A stretch of DNA of 53,639 nucleotides from Bacilli bacterium (GCA_017964405.1 JAGCSA010000018.1:1-53639); one strand, 5' to 3'; counted from the first letter of the stretch, positions 31,862 to 40,893 are shown. Numbers and translations are program-made. The notes: generated by a model not told the origin, from the sequence alone.

Positions 31862-32701
31862 ATGAAACAGTATAAAAAGATATATATAGAAATAACTAAT
31901 ATCTGTAATTTGAATTGTTCTTTCTGTTCCAAAACATCTAAGAAAAAGAAAAATATGACCTTAGAAGAATTTCAAGTCATATTAGAAAAAATAAAAGATT
32001 ATACAAATTATATTTATCTTCATATAAAAGGAGAACCTCTTCTTCATCCACAAGTAATTGACTTTATGAAAGAAGCAGAAAAATATCATATCAAAGTAAA
32101 TCTCACAACCAATGGAACTCTTCTAAAAGAGAAAGCAAAATGCTTAGGTTCTTGTCAGAATCTCAATAAAATCAATGTATCACTTCATTGTGAACAAGAA
32201 GATCCCAATTACTTTAAAGATATCTTTGATAGTATACAATCTCTTTCTCCTAAGACAACCGTGATCTATCGGTTATGGACCTTGAAGAATAATCAATTAG
32301 ATAAGAAGTCAACAGAAATAGTGGATAAAATAAAAGAGTATTATCATTTATCAACAGAAACAGTGGATAAAATAAAAAAAGAAAATAATATCAAAATAAA
32401 TCCACAGATTTATGTGGATAAAGATAATGAATTTGAATGGCCTCATATTACCACTCATCAAAGTAGAGGATACTGTTATGCCTTAAAGACACAGATAGGA
32501 ATCCTAGTAGACGGAACAGTAGTACCTTGTTGTTTAGATGCAGAAGGTATTATCAATTTAGGAAATATATTCCAAGAAGATCTAGAAGATATTATAAATA
32601 GTACACGGTATCAAACCCTACAAAAATCATTTCAAGATAGAAACCCATCAGAAGCATTATGTAGATCATGTATGTTTAAAGAAAAAAGAAAAGAGTCATA
32701 A
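31862..32701 (+). CDS. Radical SAM protein with C-terminal SPASM-like region
   Basis: 279 residues. The [4Fe-4S] motif CNLNCSFC (CxxxCxxC) opens the radical SAM barrel; IYLHIKGEPLLHP is the GGE-like strand and NLTTNGTLL a later strand. The C-terminal cysteines (GYCYALKTQIGILVDGTVVPCC and LCRSC) resemble a SPASM auxiliary-cluster domain, used in peptide or sugar maturation and nearby chemistry. Starts one base after uvrB, hence coupled. Residues about 150-173 contain a 14-residue duplication (STEIVDKIKEYYHL then STETVDKIKKENNI), unusual inside a barrel. Substrate unknown. Confidence 0.8.
   Translation: MKQYKKIYIEITNICNLNCSFCSKTSKKKKNMTLEEFQVILEKIKDYTNYIYLHIKGEPLLHPQVIDFMKEAEKYHIKVNLTTNGTLLKEKAKCLGSCQNLNKINVSLHCEQEDPNYFKDIFDSIQSLSPKTTVIYRLWTLKNNQLDKKSTEIVDKIKEYYHLSTETVDKIKKENNIKINPQIYVDKDNEFEWPHITTHQSRGYCYALKTQIGILVDGTVVPCCLDAEGIINLGNIFQEDLEDIINSTRYQTLQKSFQDRNPSEALCRSCMFKEKRKES
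32309..32379 (+). repeat. Tandem 42-base duplication inside the radical SAM gene
   Basis: The block beginning TCAACAGAAATAGTGGATAA at 32309 recurs at 32351 with few changes; it encodes the 14-residue repeat described for the gene. It lies between the barrel and the SPASM-like region. Confidence 0.75.
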
Positions 32702-32707
32702 GACTCT
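32692..32707. terminator. Short hairpin between convergent genes
   Basis: AGAGTC / GACTCT stem with ATAA loop spanning the stop codon of the radical SAM gene; only a weak T-run follows, so termination strength is doubtful. Confidence 0.5.
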
Positions 32708-32721
32708 GTTTATTGTGACTA

Positions 32722-33060
32722 TTACTTAGTATCTAAGCAGTAGAATACTAAAAGAACGATTCCACCAAATGGAACTAGACCTAATAGAATCCACCAACCA
32801 GATTTTCCGATGTCGTGTAATCTTCTTACTTGAATAGCTAAACTTGGAATAACTAAAGCTAATTCAAGAATAATTACAAGAATTCCTGTAATACTTGTAG
32901 CAGTATCTCCTAGTAATCCACCAATGAATCCTAGAACGAAGGAAAGCACAAACATGGCAATCCATACTCCTAAAATTGCAAACCAGAAAGTTTTTCTATT
33001 CGTACGTCCTGAAAAATCAGCATACTTCCCAAAAAACTCATTTTTTACAGCATCTATCAA
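32722..33060 (-). CDS. DUF805 membrane protein
   Basis: 112 residues on the minus strand. DUF805 hallmarks: FGKYADFSGRTNRKTFWFAIL at the start, several transmembrane helices, then the conserved RRLHDIGKSGWWILLGLVPFGG before the last helix. The family is small, multi-spanning and of unknown function. A TTG start (33058-33060) is preferred because GAGGAG lies eight bases upstream; a GTG three codons earlier would place that site too close. Divergent from uvrA, with its own minus-strand -10 box. Confidence 0.85.
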   Translation of the reverse strand: MIDAVKNEFFGKYADFSGRTNRKTFWFAILGVWIAMFVLSFVLGFIGGLLGDTATSITGILVIILELALVIPSLAIQVRRLHDIGKSGWWILLGLVPFGGIVLLVFYCLDTK

Positions 33061-33083
33061 ATTCGTCACTCCTCTCTAGATTA

Positions 33084-33092
33084 ATCATATCA
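33084..33092 (-). promoter_or_regulatory. Extended -10 promoter (TGATATGAT on minus strand)
   Basis: Reads TGn plus TATGAT toward the DUF805 gene, 23 bases from its TTG start. Confidence 0.5.
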
Positions 33093-33115
33093 TAATTAAT
33101 AAAAAAAAGAATTTG

Positions 33116-33124
33116 TGTTATAAT
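33116..33124 (+). promoter_or_regulatory. Extended -10 promoter TGTTATAAT of uvrA
   Basis: Perfect TGnTATAAT 19 bases before ATG 33144, with AAGGAGGTG between; back to back with the DUF805 promoter. Confidence 0.65.
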
Positions 33125-33143
33125 ATGCGAAGGAGGTGTTACT

Positions 33144-35957
33144 ATGGATAAGATTATTATTAAAGGTGCAAGAGAAAATAACTTAAAAAATCTAGATATA
33201 GAACTACCAAAAAATAAACTAATTGTCATGACAGGATTATCTGGATCAGGAAAATCTTCTTTAGCATTTGATACCATTTATGCAGAAGGACAACGTAGAT
33301 ATGTAGAGAGCTTATCTGCTTATGCAAGACAATTCTTAGGAAATACAGAAAAGCCAGATGTTGATTCCATTGAAGGATTATCTCCTGCTATTTCGATTGA
33401 TCAAAAGACAACCAATAATAATCCAAGATCTACAGTAGGAACGGTAACAGAAATCTATGATTATTTAAGATTAGTTTTTGCGAGAGTAGGAGTACCATAC
33501 TGTCCTAATCATCATATTCCAATTACTTCTCAAAGTATAGAAGAAATGACTAACAAAGTAATGGAATATCCAGAAGGTACCAAATTAATTATTTTATCCC
33601 CAGTAGCACATGGAGAAAAAGGAACTCATAAAGAGTTATTAGAAGATTTAAGAAAAGAAGGATATGTCAGAGTTAGAATCAATGGAGAAATGATTGATCT
33701 ATCAGAAGACATTAATCTAGAAAAAAATAAAAAAGATGATATTGCTGTTGTAATAGATAGATTGATCTTAAAACAAGAATCTCGTTCTCGTTTATTTGAA
33801 GCTTTAGAAGCAGCAACCAAACTATCTCATGGAAAAGTAGTAATTGAAATCTTAGGAGAAGATCACAAAGAACTAGTATTCTCTGAATCTTTCGCATGTC
33901 CTCATTGTGAATTTTCTCTTCCAGAATTAGAACCAAGATTATTTAGTTTTAATGCCCCTTATGGAGCATGCCCTGATTGTAAAGGATTAGGAGTCAATCT
34001 CCAAATGGATGAAGATTTAGTAATACCAGATGACTCTAAATCAATTGCAGAAGGATGTATTAAAACATTAACAGATGATCCAGAAGCCATTGAATATATG
34101 GAATTAGAATGCTTATGTAATCACTATAAGATTGATATGAATAAAAAATGGTCTAAATTAAAGAGAAGAGAACAAGAACTAATTCTATATGGTAGTGATG
34201 AACCAATTCGTATTAAATTAACGACAAAAGGTGGAATGCAAAAAGATAAATTAGATTACTATGAAGGAATTATTAATCGATTAGAAAGAAGATATATGGA
34301 TACTTCTTCTACCTGGATTAGAGAATGGTTAGAAAACTACATGGTAGAACATGTATGTGATACCTGTCATGGAGCTAGATTAAATGATAATGTTTTATCC
34401 GTAAAACTAGGAAATAAAAATATCTATGAAGTAACATGTATGTCGATTAAAGATTTAATCCCATTCTTCCAGAATTTAAAGTTATCAGAAGAAAAGAAAG
34501 AGATTGCGAAATTAGTAATCAAAGAGATTTTAGATCGATTAACCTTCTTATCAAATGTAGGATTAGAGTATCTAACATTAAGTAGAAGTGCAGGAACCTT
34601 GTCAGGAGGAGAAGCACAAAGAATTCGTCTAGCGACCCAAATCGGATCTCACTTAACAGGAGTATTATATGTATTAGATGAACCAAGTATTGGTCTTCAT
34701 CAAAGAGATAATCAAAGATTAATTAATTCTCTATTAGAAATGAGAGATTTAGGAAACACCTTAATCGTAGTAGAACATGATCAAGATACGATGTTACAAA
34801 GTGATTATTTAGTAGATATTGGACCAGGAGCAGGAGATGCAGGAGGAAAAGTGGTAGCAGCAGGAACTCCAAAAGAAGTCATGAAAAATCCAAATAGTAT
34901 TACCGGTCAATATCTAAGTGGAAAGAAAAAAATAGAAGTACCAAAAACAAGAAGAAAAGGAAATGGATTATTTCTTAAGATTAAAGGAGCAAAACAAAAT
35001 AATTTAAAGAATATTGATGTAGATATTCCTTTAGGAAAACTAGTAGCGGTAACAGGAGTATCCGGATCTGGTAAATCTTCTTTAATCAATGAAATCTTAG
35101 TAAAAGCAGTTCAACAAAAAATAAATGGTTCCAAAGAAAAACCAGGAGCATTTGATAAACTATTAGGAATTGAAAACATTGATAAGATAGTAGCCATCTC
35201 TCAAAACCCAATTGGAAGAACACCACGTTCCAATCCAGCAACCTATACAGGAGTCTTTGATGATATTAGAGAACTCTTCACAACCACAAAAGAAGCCAAG
35301 ATGTTTGGATTTGAAAAGAACAGATTCTCCTTTAATGTCAAAGGAGGAAGATGTGAAGCTTGTCGAGGAGATGGAGTGAAAAAAATAGAGATGCATTTCC
35401 TACCAGATGTATATGTACCTTGTGAAGTCTGTCATGGAACACGTTATAATACAGAAACATTAAATATCAAATATAAAGGAAAGAATATTGCAGAAGTACT
35501 TGATATGAGAGTAACTGAAGCATTAAAGTTCTTTGAAAATGTTCCAAAAATTAAAAGAAAATTACAAGTATTAGAAGATGTAGGATTAGGATATATTCAG
35601 TTAGGGCAAAGTGCTCCTACCTTATCAGGAGGAGAAGCAGAACGAGTAAAATTAGCCAAAGAATTACAGAAAACAGCAACCGGAAAAACCTTATTTGTAC
35701 TCGATGAACCAACGACTGGATTACATACCGATGACATCAAGCGTTTACTTGCAATTTTAGAGAAAATAGTGGATAATAAAGATACTGTAGTAGTGATTGA
35801 GCATAATTTAGATGTCATCAAAGTAGCCGATTATATCATCGATTTAGGACCAGAAGGAGGAGACGGCGGAGGAGAAGTCATTGCAACAGGAACACCAGAA
35901 GAAGTATCCAAAGTAAAAGGATCCTACACAGGAGAGTTTTTAAAGAAAATAGTATAG
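33144..35957 (+). CDS. uvrA: UvrABC excision nuclease subunit A
   Basis: 937 residues, full length. UvrA is the damage-sensing ABC-type ATPase of nucleotide excision repair. Two Walker A motifs are visible (GLSGSGKSSLA and GVSGSGKSSLI), two signature motifs (LSGGEAQRIRLA, LSGGEAERVKLA) and two Walker B motifs (VLDEPSIGLH, VLDEPTTGLH). Zinc-binding cysteines occur in CPHC...CPDC and CEAC...CEVC. It carries its own promoter, then runs into yvlD-like, lgt, yvcK and whiA without a terminator, so repair, lipoprotein and division-control genes share one transcript. Confidence 0.97.
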   Translation: MDKIIIKGARENNLKNLDIELPKNKLIVMTGLSGSGKSSLAFDTIYAEGQRRYVESLSAYARQFLGNTEKPDVDSIEGLSPAISIDQKTTNNNPRSTVGTVTEIYDYLRLVFARVGVPYCPNHHIPITSQSIEEMTNKVMEYPEGTKLIILSPVAHGEKGTHKELLEDLRKEGYVRVRINGEMIDLSEDINLEKNKKDDIAVVIDRLILKQESRSRLFEALEAATKLSHGKVVIEILGEDHKELVFSESFACPHCEFSLPELEPRLFSFNAPYGACPDCKGLGVNLQMDEDLVIPDDSKSIAEGCIKTLTDDPEAIEYMELECLCNHYKIDMNKKWSKLKRREQELILYGSDEPIRIKLTTKGGMQKDKLDYYEGIINRLERRYMDTSSTWIREWLENYMVEHVCDTCHGARLNDNVLSVKLGNKNIYEVTCMSIKDLIPFFQNLKLSEEKKEIAKLVIKEILDRLTFLSNVGLEYLTLSRSAGTLSGGEAQRIRLATQIGSHLTGVLYVLDEPSIGLHQRDNQRLINSLLEMRDLGNTLIVVEHDQDTMLQSDYLVDIGPGAGDAGGKVVAAGTPKEVMKNPNSITGQYLSGKKKIEVPKTRRKGNGLFLKIKGAKQNNLKNIDVDIPLGKLVAVTGVSGSGKSSLINEILVKAVQQKINGSKEKPGAFDKLLGIENIDKIVAISQNPIGRTPRSNPATYTGVFDDIRELFTTTKEAKMFGFEKNRFSFNVKGGRCEACRGDGVKKIEMHFLPDVYVPCEVCHGTRYNTETLNIKYKGKNIAEVLDMRVTEALKFFENVPKIKRKLQVLEDVGLGYIQLGQSAPTLSGGEAERVKLAKELQKTATGKTLFVLDEPTTGLHTDDIKRLLAILEKIVDNKDTVVVIEHNLDVIKVADYIIDLGPEGGDGGGEVIATGTPEEVSKVKGSYTGEFLKKIV

Positions 35958-35967
35958 GGGCGATGCT

Positions 35968-36420
35968 ATGCAGCTAATTATAAAAGAAAAAAATATTACA
36001 AGGATTAATCACTTAGTCGATTGGTTAATTCATATGGCTGGTTATACCATTGTATTCATCTTAGTAACAAGTCTATTTCATACCATCCATATTGATGAGA
36101 ATCATATTATTTTATGGTCTATTATCATAGAATTATTAATCTATGCATTAAATAAAACCGTAAAACCAATCTTAGTAACCTTAACAATTCCCATTACAGG
36201 ATTAACATTAGGTCTATTTTATCCTTTTATTAATGTATTTATTTTAAAATTAGCAGATTGGTTATTAGGAAAACACTTTGAAGTAACCAATATCTATATT
36301 GCATTTATCGCAGCTATCCTATTATCCATCATGAATTTCATCATGGAAGAAATTATTAAAAAGATTATTAGAACCGTCAAAAAGAAAGAAGCAAAGCGAC
36401 ATGAAAAGCACAATCATTGA
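35968..36420 (+). CDS. YvlD-like 4TM membrane protein (PF04020-type, often called phage holin family)
   Basis: 150 residues with three or four transmembrane helices. The family signature LNKTVKPILVTLTIPITGLT is followed by a phenylalanine-rich helix (LGLFYPFINVFILKLADWLL) and a last helix. The 'holin' label is historical; no lysin or phage gene is nearby, and in Bacillus the homologous yvlD lies near uvrA-uvrB, so this is a housekeeping membrane protein of unknown role. An extra N-terminal extension (about 1-20) and a Lys/His-rich tail are present. Starts 10 bases after uvrA and overlaps lgt by 20. Confidence 0.75.
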   Translation: MQLIIKEKNITRINHLVDWLIHMAGYTIVFILVTSLFHTIHIDENHIILWSIIIELLIYALNKTVKPILVTLTIPITGLTLGLFYPFINVFILKLADWLLGKHFEVTNIYIAFIAAILLSIMNFIMEEIIKKIIRTVKKKEAKRHEKHNH

Positions 36421-37198
36421 TTTTGGATGGTTAGAAATAAAATGGTATTCTCTTTTTCTATTAATCGCTTTCACATCAGCATCGATTGTATTTTATTTAG
36501 AAGCTAAGAAAAAAGGATTAGAGAAAGATCAGATTATTGACCTATTATTCTATGGATTATTAATAGGAATCTTAGGAGCAAGAATCTACTATATTCTATT
36601 TAATTTAAAATATTATTTAGAAGATCCGATAGAAATGTTTTGTATCTGGCATGGAGGATTAGCAATCCATGGAGGAATTATCGCAACATTCCTTTATCTA
36701 ATCATTCGTACAAAGAAGAAAAAAGAAAATATCATTCTTTTATTAGATATGATTGCAGTAGGATTATTATTAGGACAAGCAATAGGAAGATGGGGAAACT
36801 TCTTTAACCAAGAAGCCTTTGGAAGAATTGTTTCTAAAGAATTTTTAATGAATCTTCCTCTACCAAATTTTATTATACAAGGGATGTATATTAATGGATC
36901 TTACCGGGAACCAACCTTTCTCTATGAATCTATTTGTTCCATCATTGGATTTGGAATCATCCTATTATTAAGAAGAATAAAAAAAATCAAAACGGGGAAT
37001 CTAACAAGTTTCTATCTAATTTGGTATGGATTCACTCGTTTTATCATAGAATCATTTCGATCTGATTCCTTAATGTTCATGGATATCAAAGTAGCACAAC
37101 TAGTATCCATCCTAGGAATCATTATAGGAATCATTCTATTTATCAAAAGTAAGAATTATCAATATTATCAAAAAGATACAATTATACAAGAAAAGTAG
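36401..37198 (+). CDS. lgt: Prolipoprotein diacylglyceryl transferase
   Basis: 265 residues, polytopic. Lgt moves diacylglycerol from phosphatidylglycerol to the lipobox Cys of prolipoproteins. Signatures: IKWYSLFLLIAF, WHGGLAIHGGII (the essential HGG), GRWGNFFNQEAFG (the GRxGNFxNxE motif) and YGFTRFIIESFRSD near the end. Seven helices fit. No lipoprotein gene with a clear lipobox was found in this window, so its substrates lie elsewhere. Overlaps the previous gene by 20 bases. Confidence 0.93.
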   Translation: MKSTIIDFGWLEIKWYSLFLLIAFTSASIVFYLEAKKKGLEKDQIIDLLFYGLLIGILGARIYYILFNLKYYLEDPIEMFCIWHGGLAIHGGIIATFLYLIIRTKKKKENIILLLDMIAVGLLLGQAIGRWGNFFNQEAFGRIVSKEFLMNLPLPNFIIQGMYINGSYREPTFLYESICSIIGFGIILLLRRIKKIKTGNLTSFYLIWYGFTRFIIESFRSDSLMFMDIKVAQLVSILGIIIGIILFIKSKNYQYYQKDTIIQEK

Positions 37199-37210
37199 GG
37201 AGGATGAAGT

Positions 37211-38167
37211 ATGTATAAAAAAGTAGTCGTATTAGGAGGAGGAACTGGTATCTCCTATTTATTAAGAGGATTAAAAGATTTCCCAGTAGATATTACCGCT
37301 GTTATTACTGTATCAGATAATGGAAGATCAACAGGAAAATTAAGAGAAGAATTCCATACACCAGCAGTAGGAGATATTCGTCAAGTAATTACGAATCTAT
37401 CACAAACAGATGAACCCATTAAAGAAATGATGGCCTATCGTTTTAATACCTCTAGTGATTTAGATGGACATGCATTAGGAAACTTAATTCTAACTGCTAT
37501 GTTAGATATATCTGGATCCTTAAAAGATTCCATTGTATATCTATCTAAATTATTAGATGTAAGACATAGAGTATTACCAATCTCAGAAGATTCTGATCTA
37601 ACATTAATGGGATTAGATAAAGAGGGAAATGTCATTGAAGGAGAAGAACAAATTACACAAGCTCATCGTCAATTAGAAAAAATCTATTACAAACATGAAC
37701 CAAAAGTACTAAAAGATGTCATTGAAGAAATTCATAAAGCAGATTTAATTATCTTTAGTATGGGAAGCCTATATACAAGTATCCTTCCAAATATTATTTG
37801 TAAACAAGTACAAGAAGCATTAGATAATTCAGATGCTCCTATTATGTATTTATGTAATATTGTAACGCAACCAGGTGAAACTGATAACTTCACAGTAGGA
37901 GACCATATTAAATTATTAAATAAATATCTAAATCATAGAAAAGTAGATGTAGTCATTGCAAACAGTACACAAGTAGATAAAGAAATGGCAAAGAAATATG
38001 AAAGTAAAGAACAAAAAGACCCAGTTCTAATTGATAAAGAAGAATTAGACAAAGTGGGAGTAGAATTAATTGCAGAAGACTTACTAACGATCGCAGAAGA
38101 CAATACATTAAAACATGATAGTCTAAAACTAAGTTCTGTAATCTTCTCTTATTTAATGAGGAAATAA
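37211..38167 (+). CDS. yvcK: YvcK-family gluconeogenesis factor
   Basis: 318 residues. YvcK/CofD-like fold: VVLGGGTGISYLLRGLKDFP at the N-terminus, VSDNGRSTGKLREEF, GDIRQVI, and DLIIFSMGSLYTSILPNI in the second half. In Bacillus it is a UDP-sugar-binding protein needed on gluconeogenic carbon sources and for cell shape. Followed directly by whiA with a stop/start overlap, the usual pairing; the gene rapZ, which normally precedes yvcK, is absent here and lgt takes its place. AGGGAGGATGA precedes ATG 37211. Confidence 0.93.
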   Translation: MYKKVVVLGGGTGISYLLRGLKDFPVDITAVITVSDNGRSTGKLREEFHTPAVGDIRQVITNLSQTDEPIKEMMAYRFNTSSDLDGHALGNLILTAMLDISGSLKDSIVYLSKLLDVRHRVLPISEDSDLTLMGLDKEGNVIEGEEQITQAHRQLEKIYYKHEPKVLKDVIEEIHKADLIIFSMGSLYTSILPNIICKQVQEALDNSDAPIMYLCNIVTQPGETDNFTVGDHIKLLNKYLNHRKVDVVIANSTQVDKEMAKKYESKEQKDPVLIDKEELDKVGVELIAEDLLTIAEDNTLKHDSLKLSSVIFSYLMRK

Positions 38168-39114
38168 TGTCATTCACAGTTACGATTAAAGAAGAAATTG
38201 CAAAACAAACAAGTACTCGTTCAGAAATCATTGCTGAATTATCTGCTTATATTAGAAATAATGGAACCATCGGAAAAAAGAAAATTACCCTTTCAACAGA
38301 AAACCATTTTATTGTAGAGAGAGTAACCAATCAGATCAAAGAATTATTTAATATTCTTCCCAAAGAAGAAACGATTGAAAACTTAAATTTTAGTAAAAAA
38401 GATCTTTATCAATTAACCATCGATGAGAAAGCAGAAGAGATAGAAAAAGAACTTGGTATAATAGATGAAAAAGGAATCTATTATGATACTGTTCCAGAAT
38501 ACATAGTAGGTTCTGAAGAAGAAATAAAAGCTTATTTAAAGGGTACCTTTTTAGCATCTGGTAGTATTAATGACCCTAAAAAATCAAGATATCATATGGA
38601 GATATTAATTTCTCTACCAGAAGAAGCAGTCTATGTACAAAAATTATTAAATGGATTTGATTTAAATGCAAAGATCTTAAACCGAGAAAAAGGATATATG
38701 ATCTATATCAAAGAAGCAGAAAAAATCAGTGATTTTATGAAACTTCTAGGAGCCGTAAATGCCGTTCTATACTATGAAAATGTAAGAATCTACAGAGATC
38801 AAAAAAATATGACCAATCGTTTGAATAATTGTGAACAAGCGAATATGGATAAAGTATTTGAAACAGCAGCAGAACAATTAAAACAGATAGAAATTATTGA
38901 GAAAAATGATGGAGTCATGTTATTAGATGATCGTACCAAAGTAGCATTAGAATACAGAAAAAAATATCCAGAAGTATCTCTAAAAGAACTAGCAGAAATC
39001 ATCTCGATTGAAACAGGGAAAACACTGACAAAATCGGGATTAAATCATAGAATGAGAAAAATAAAGGAATTAGCAATCCGTTTTGAAAAAAGAGAAACTA
39101 CGACAGAATCGTAG
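38167..39114 (+). CDS. whiA: DNA-binding protein WhiA
   Basis: 315 residues. WhiA has an N-terminal part related to LAGLIDADG homing endonucleases and a C-terminal helix-turn-helix. Visible: AELSAYIRNNG, the LAGLIDADG-like KAYLKGTFLASGSINDPK, and the C-terminal ALEYRKKYPEVSLKELAEII followed by TKSGLNHRMRKI. It affects cell division and chromosome segregation in Bacillus. ATG overlaps the yvcK stop (taATG). The terminator's first arm contains the stop codon. Confidence 0.93.
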   Translation: MSFTVTIKEEIAKQTSTRSEIIAELSAYIRNNGTIGKKKITLSTENHFIVERVTNQIKELFNILPKEETIENLNFSKKDLYQLTIDEKAEEIEKELGIIDEKGIYYDTVPEYIVGSEEEIKAYLKGTFLASGSINDPKKSRYHMEILISLPEEAVYVQKLLNGFDLNAKILNREKGYMIYIKEAEKISDFMKLLGAVNAVLYYENVRIYRDQKNMTNRLNNCEQANMDKVFETAAEQLKQIEIIEKNDGVMLLDDRTKVALEYRKKYPEVSLKELAEIISIETGKTLTKSGLNHRMRKIKELAIRFEKRETTTES

Positions 39115-39120
39115 TTTTTT
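39095..39120 (+). terminator. Terminator overlapping whiA stop
   Basis: Perfect 9-bp stem AAACTACGA / TCGTAGTTT, loop CAGAA, T-run; the TAG stop lies in the second arm. Confidence 0.85.
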
Positions 39121-39144
39121 CATATAGCAAAAATAGAAGAATTA

Positions 39145-39153
39145 TGATATACT
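39145..39153 (+). promoter_or_regulatory. Extended -10 promoter TGATATACT
   Basis: TGn plus TATACT, 23 bases before ATG 39177. Confidence 0.6.
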
Positions 39154-39176
39154 GATTATACTTAAGGGGTGATCAT

Positions 39177-40742
39177 ATGATTGAGACAATCGAAGTCACA
39201 ATAGAAGGAAAAAAATATAAATATAATAAAGGGATTACACTAGAAGAAGTATTAACAGAACACCAAGTTGATCGAAAATATCCAGTATTAATTGCGAGAA
39301 TTAATAATCGTCTAAAAGAACTATCAGCAGAATTAAAAGAAGATTCAAAAGTAGAATTCCTAGATTTAACTTCTCATGAAGGAAATAGAGTTCATATTAA
39401 TGGATTAATTTTAGTATTTTATTATGCAGTAAATTCTTTATATGGAAAAGATGCAAAATTCAGAGTAGAGTACTCTCTAGATAAAGGAATTTATATTAAG
39501 ACAAAATTCAAATTAACAGATGAAAAACTAAGTACCATCAAATCTACCATGAAAGATATCATTAAAAAAGATATGCCAATTACGAGAATGAATATTGACC
39601 GTTTAGAAGCAATCAAATACTTCCAAGAAATCGGAGAAGACAGTAAAGCAGGAGTCATGAAATATAATACAGATAATTATATTACCCTATATCGTTTAGG
39701 AAATGTATATGATTATTACTATAGTTTAATGCCTACTTCTACAGCAAAAGTAAAAGACTTTGATTTAACATTCTTAAATGAACATAGTTTTGTATTAAGA
39801 TTCCCAACAGTTTATATTAATGACAAGATTAAAAAATATGAACATCATCCATTAATGTTTGATGTATTTGAACAATATAAAGCATGGGCTGATCTAATCG
39901 GAGTAAGAACATCAGTTGATTTAAATAAGATTGTTTCAACCGGAACCATCAGTGATCTAATTAAAATGGATGAAACGATTCAAACCCATCGTCTATTGTC
40001 GTTAGGAAAAGAAATCTGGGATAACAGAAAGAAAATTAAAGTGATTTTACTAGCAGGACCATCTTCTTCTGGAAAAACAACCACGTCTAGAAAACTAAAG
40101 ATCTATTTAAATTGTGCAGGATTCCAACCAATCACAGTTGGAATGGATGATTTCTTTGTCGATCGAAAAGATAATCCAAAAGATGAAAATGGAGAATATG
40201 ATTATGAATGCCTAGAAGCAATTGATTTAAAATTATTTGATGAAACTATCAAAAAATTAATTGCAGGAGAAAAAGTAATCATGCCTAGTTATAATTTCTA
40301 TACAGGAAAAAAGGAATTTAAGAATGAATTACAGTTAGGAGAAAATGAAATCATTATTATTGAAGGAATTCATGCCCTAGATTCTAGAATCCTAACTAGT
40401 ATTCCAAGAGAAAATAAATATAAGATTTATATTTCTCCATTAACAGAATTAAGAATGGATGATCATAACAGAATTCCTACTTCAGATAATCGAATCTTAA
40501 GAAGAATTGTAAGAGATAATCGTACGAGAAATTATAGAGTAGAAGATACGTTATCTCAATGGCATAAAGTACGAGAGGGAGAAGAAAAATATATTTTCCC
40601 ATACCAAGATGAAGCAGATATCATGATTAATTCCGCAGCCATCTATGAGATGGGAGTATTAAAAACATATGTAGAACCATTATTGTATTCCGTAGAAAGC
40701 GATTCTCCTTATTATGAAGAAGCCACAAGATTAATCAATTAA
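39177..40742 (+). CDS. TGS/uridine-kinase-like nucleoside kinase, truncated by an in-frame stop
   Basis: 521 residues before the stop. The N-terminus (about 1-60) is a TGS-like domain (VTIEGKKYKYNKGITLEEVL), then a ThrRS second-domain-like part, then a P-loop kinase with GPSSSGKTTTSRKL, VGMDDFFVDR, IIIEGIHALD and RRIVRDNRTR, as in uridine kinase/phosphoribulokinase. Family members run about 30 residues longer, ending in a tail like LPIPSE...REFIGGS. That tail is present in the same frame right after the TAA at 40740, so the gene has a late nonsense codon. The kinase core is complete, so the shortened protein may still work. Confidence 0.8.
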   Translation: MIETIEVTIEGKKYKYNKGITLEEVLTEHQVDRKYPVLIARINNRLKELSAELKEDSKVEFLDLTSHEGNRVHINGLILVFYYAVNSLYGKDAKFRVEYSLDKGIYIKTKFKLTDEKLSTIKSTMKDIIKKDMPITRMNIDRLEAIKYFQEIGEDSKAGVMKYNTDNYITLYRLGNVYDYYYSLMPTSTAKVKDFDLTFLNEHSFVLRFPTVYINDKIKKYEHHPLMFDVFEQYKAWADLIGVRTSVDLNKIVSTGTISDLIKMDETIQTHRLLSLGKEIWDNRKKIKVILLAGPSSSGKTTTSRKLKIYLNCAGFQPITVGMDDFFVDRKDNPKDENGEYDYECLEAIDLKLFDETIKKLIAGEKVIMPSYNFYTGKKEFKNELQLGENEIIIIEGIHALDSRILTSIPRENKYKIYISPLTELRMDDHNRIPTSDNRILRRIVRDNRTRNYRVEDTLSQWHKVREGEEKYIFPYQDEADIMINSAAIYEMGVLKTYVEPLLYSVESDSPYYEEATRLIN

Positions 40743-40832
40743 TTAAGATTATTCCTACCAATCCCTTCAGAATCCATTCCAGAAGATGCAGTTATAAGAG
40801 AATTCATTGGAGGAAGTTATTTCCATGAATAA
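40743..40832 (+). pseudogene. Detached conserved tail of the nucleoside kinase
   Basis: Reading on in frame from the TAA gives LRLFLPIPSESIPEDAVI then REFIGGSYFHE and a stop at 40830-40832: 29 residues that match the C-terminal tail expected for the family. A single TTA-to-TAA change at 40740-40742 would explain it (a Leu codon is plausible there). The alternatives are an assembly error or stop read-through. Confidence 0.7.
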
Positions 40833-40836
40833 GAAA

Positions 40837-40860
40837 AGCACTGATACTAGGGCTTTTTTT
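40837..40860 (+). terminator. Terminator
   Basis: Imperfect stem AGCACT / AGGGCT (one mismatch) with six-base loop and a seven-base T-run. Confidence 0.6.
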
Positions 40861-40893
40861 TGCATATCATCAAAATAATATGCTAGAAAAAAA

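Noticed and set aside
35968..36420. Holin, hence a prophage
   Set aside because: The family name is misleading; the gene is in a conserved uvrA-lgt context and no other phage gene is nearby.
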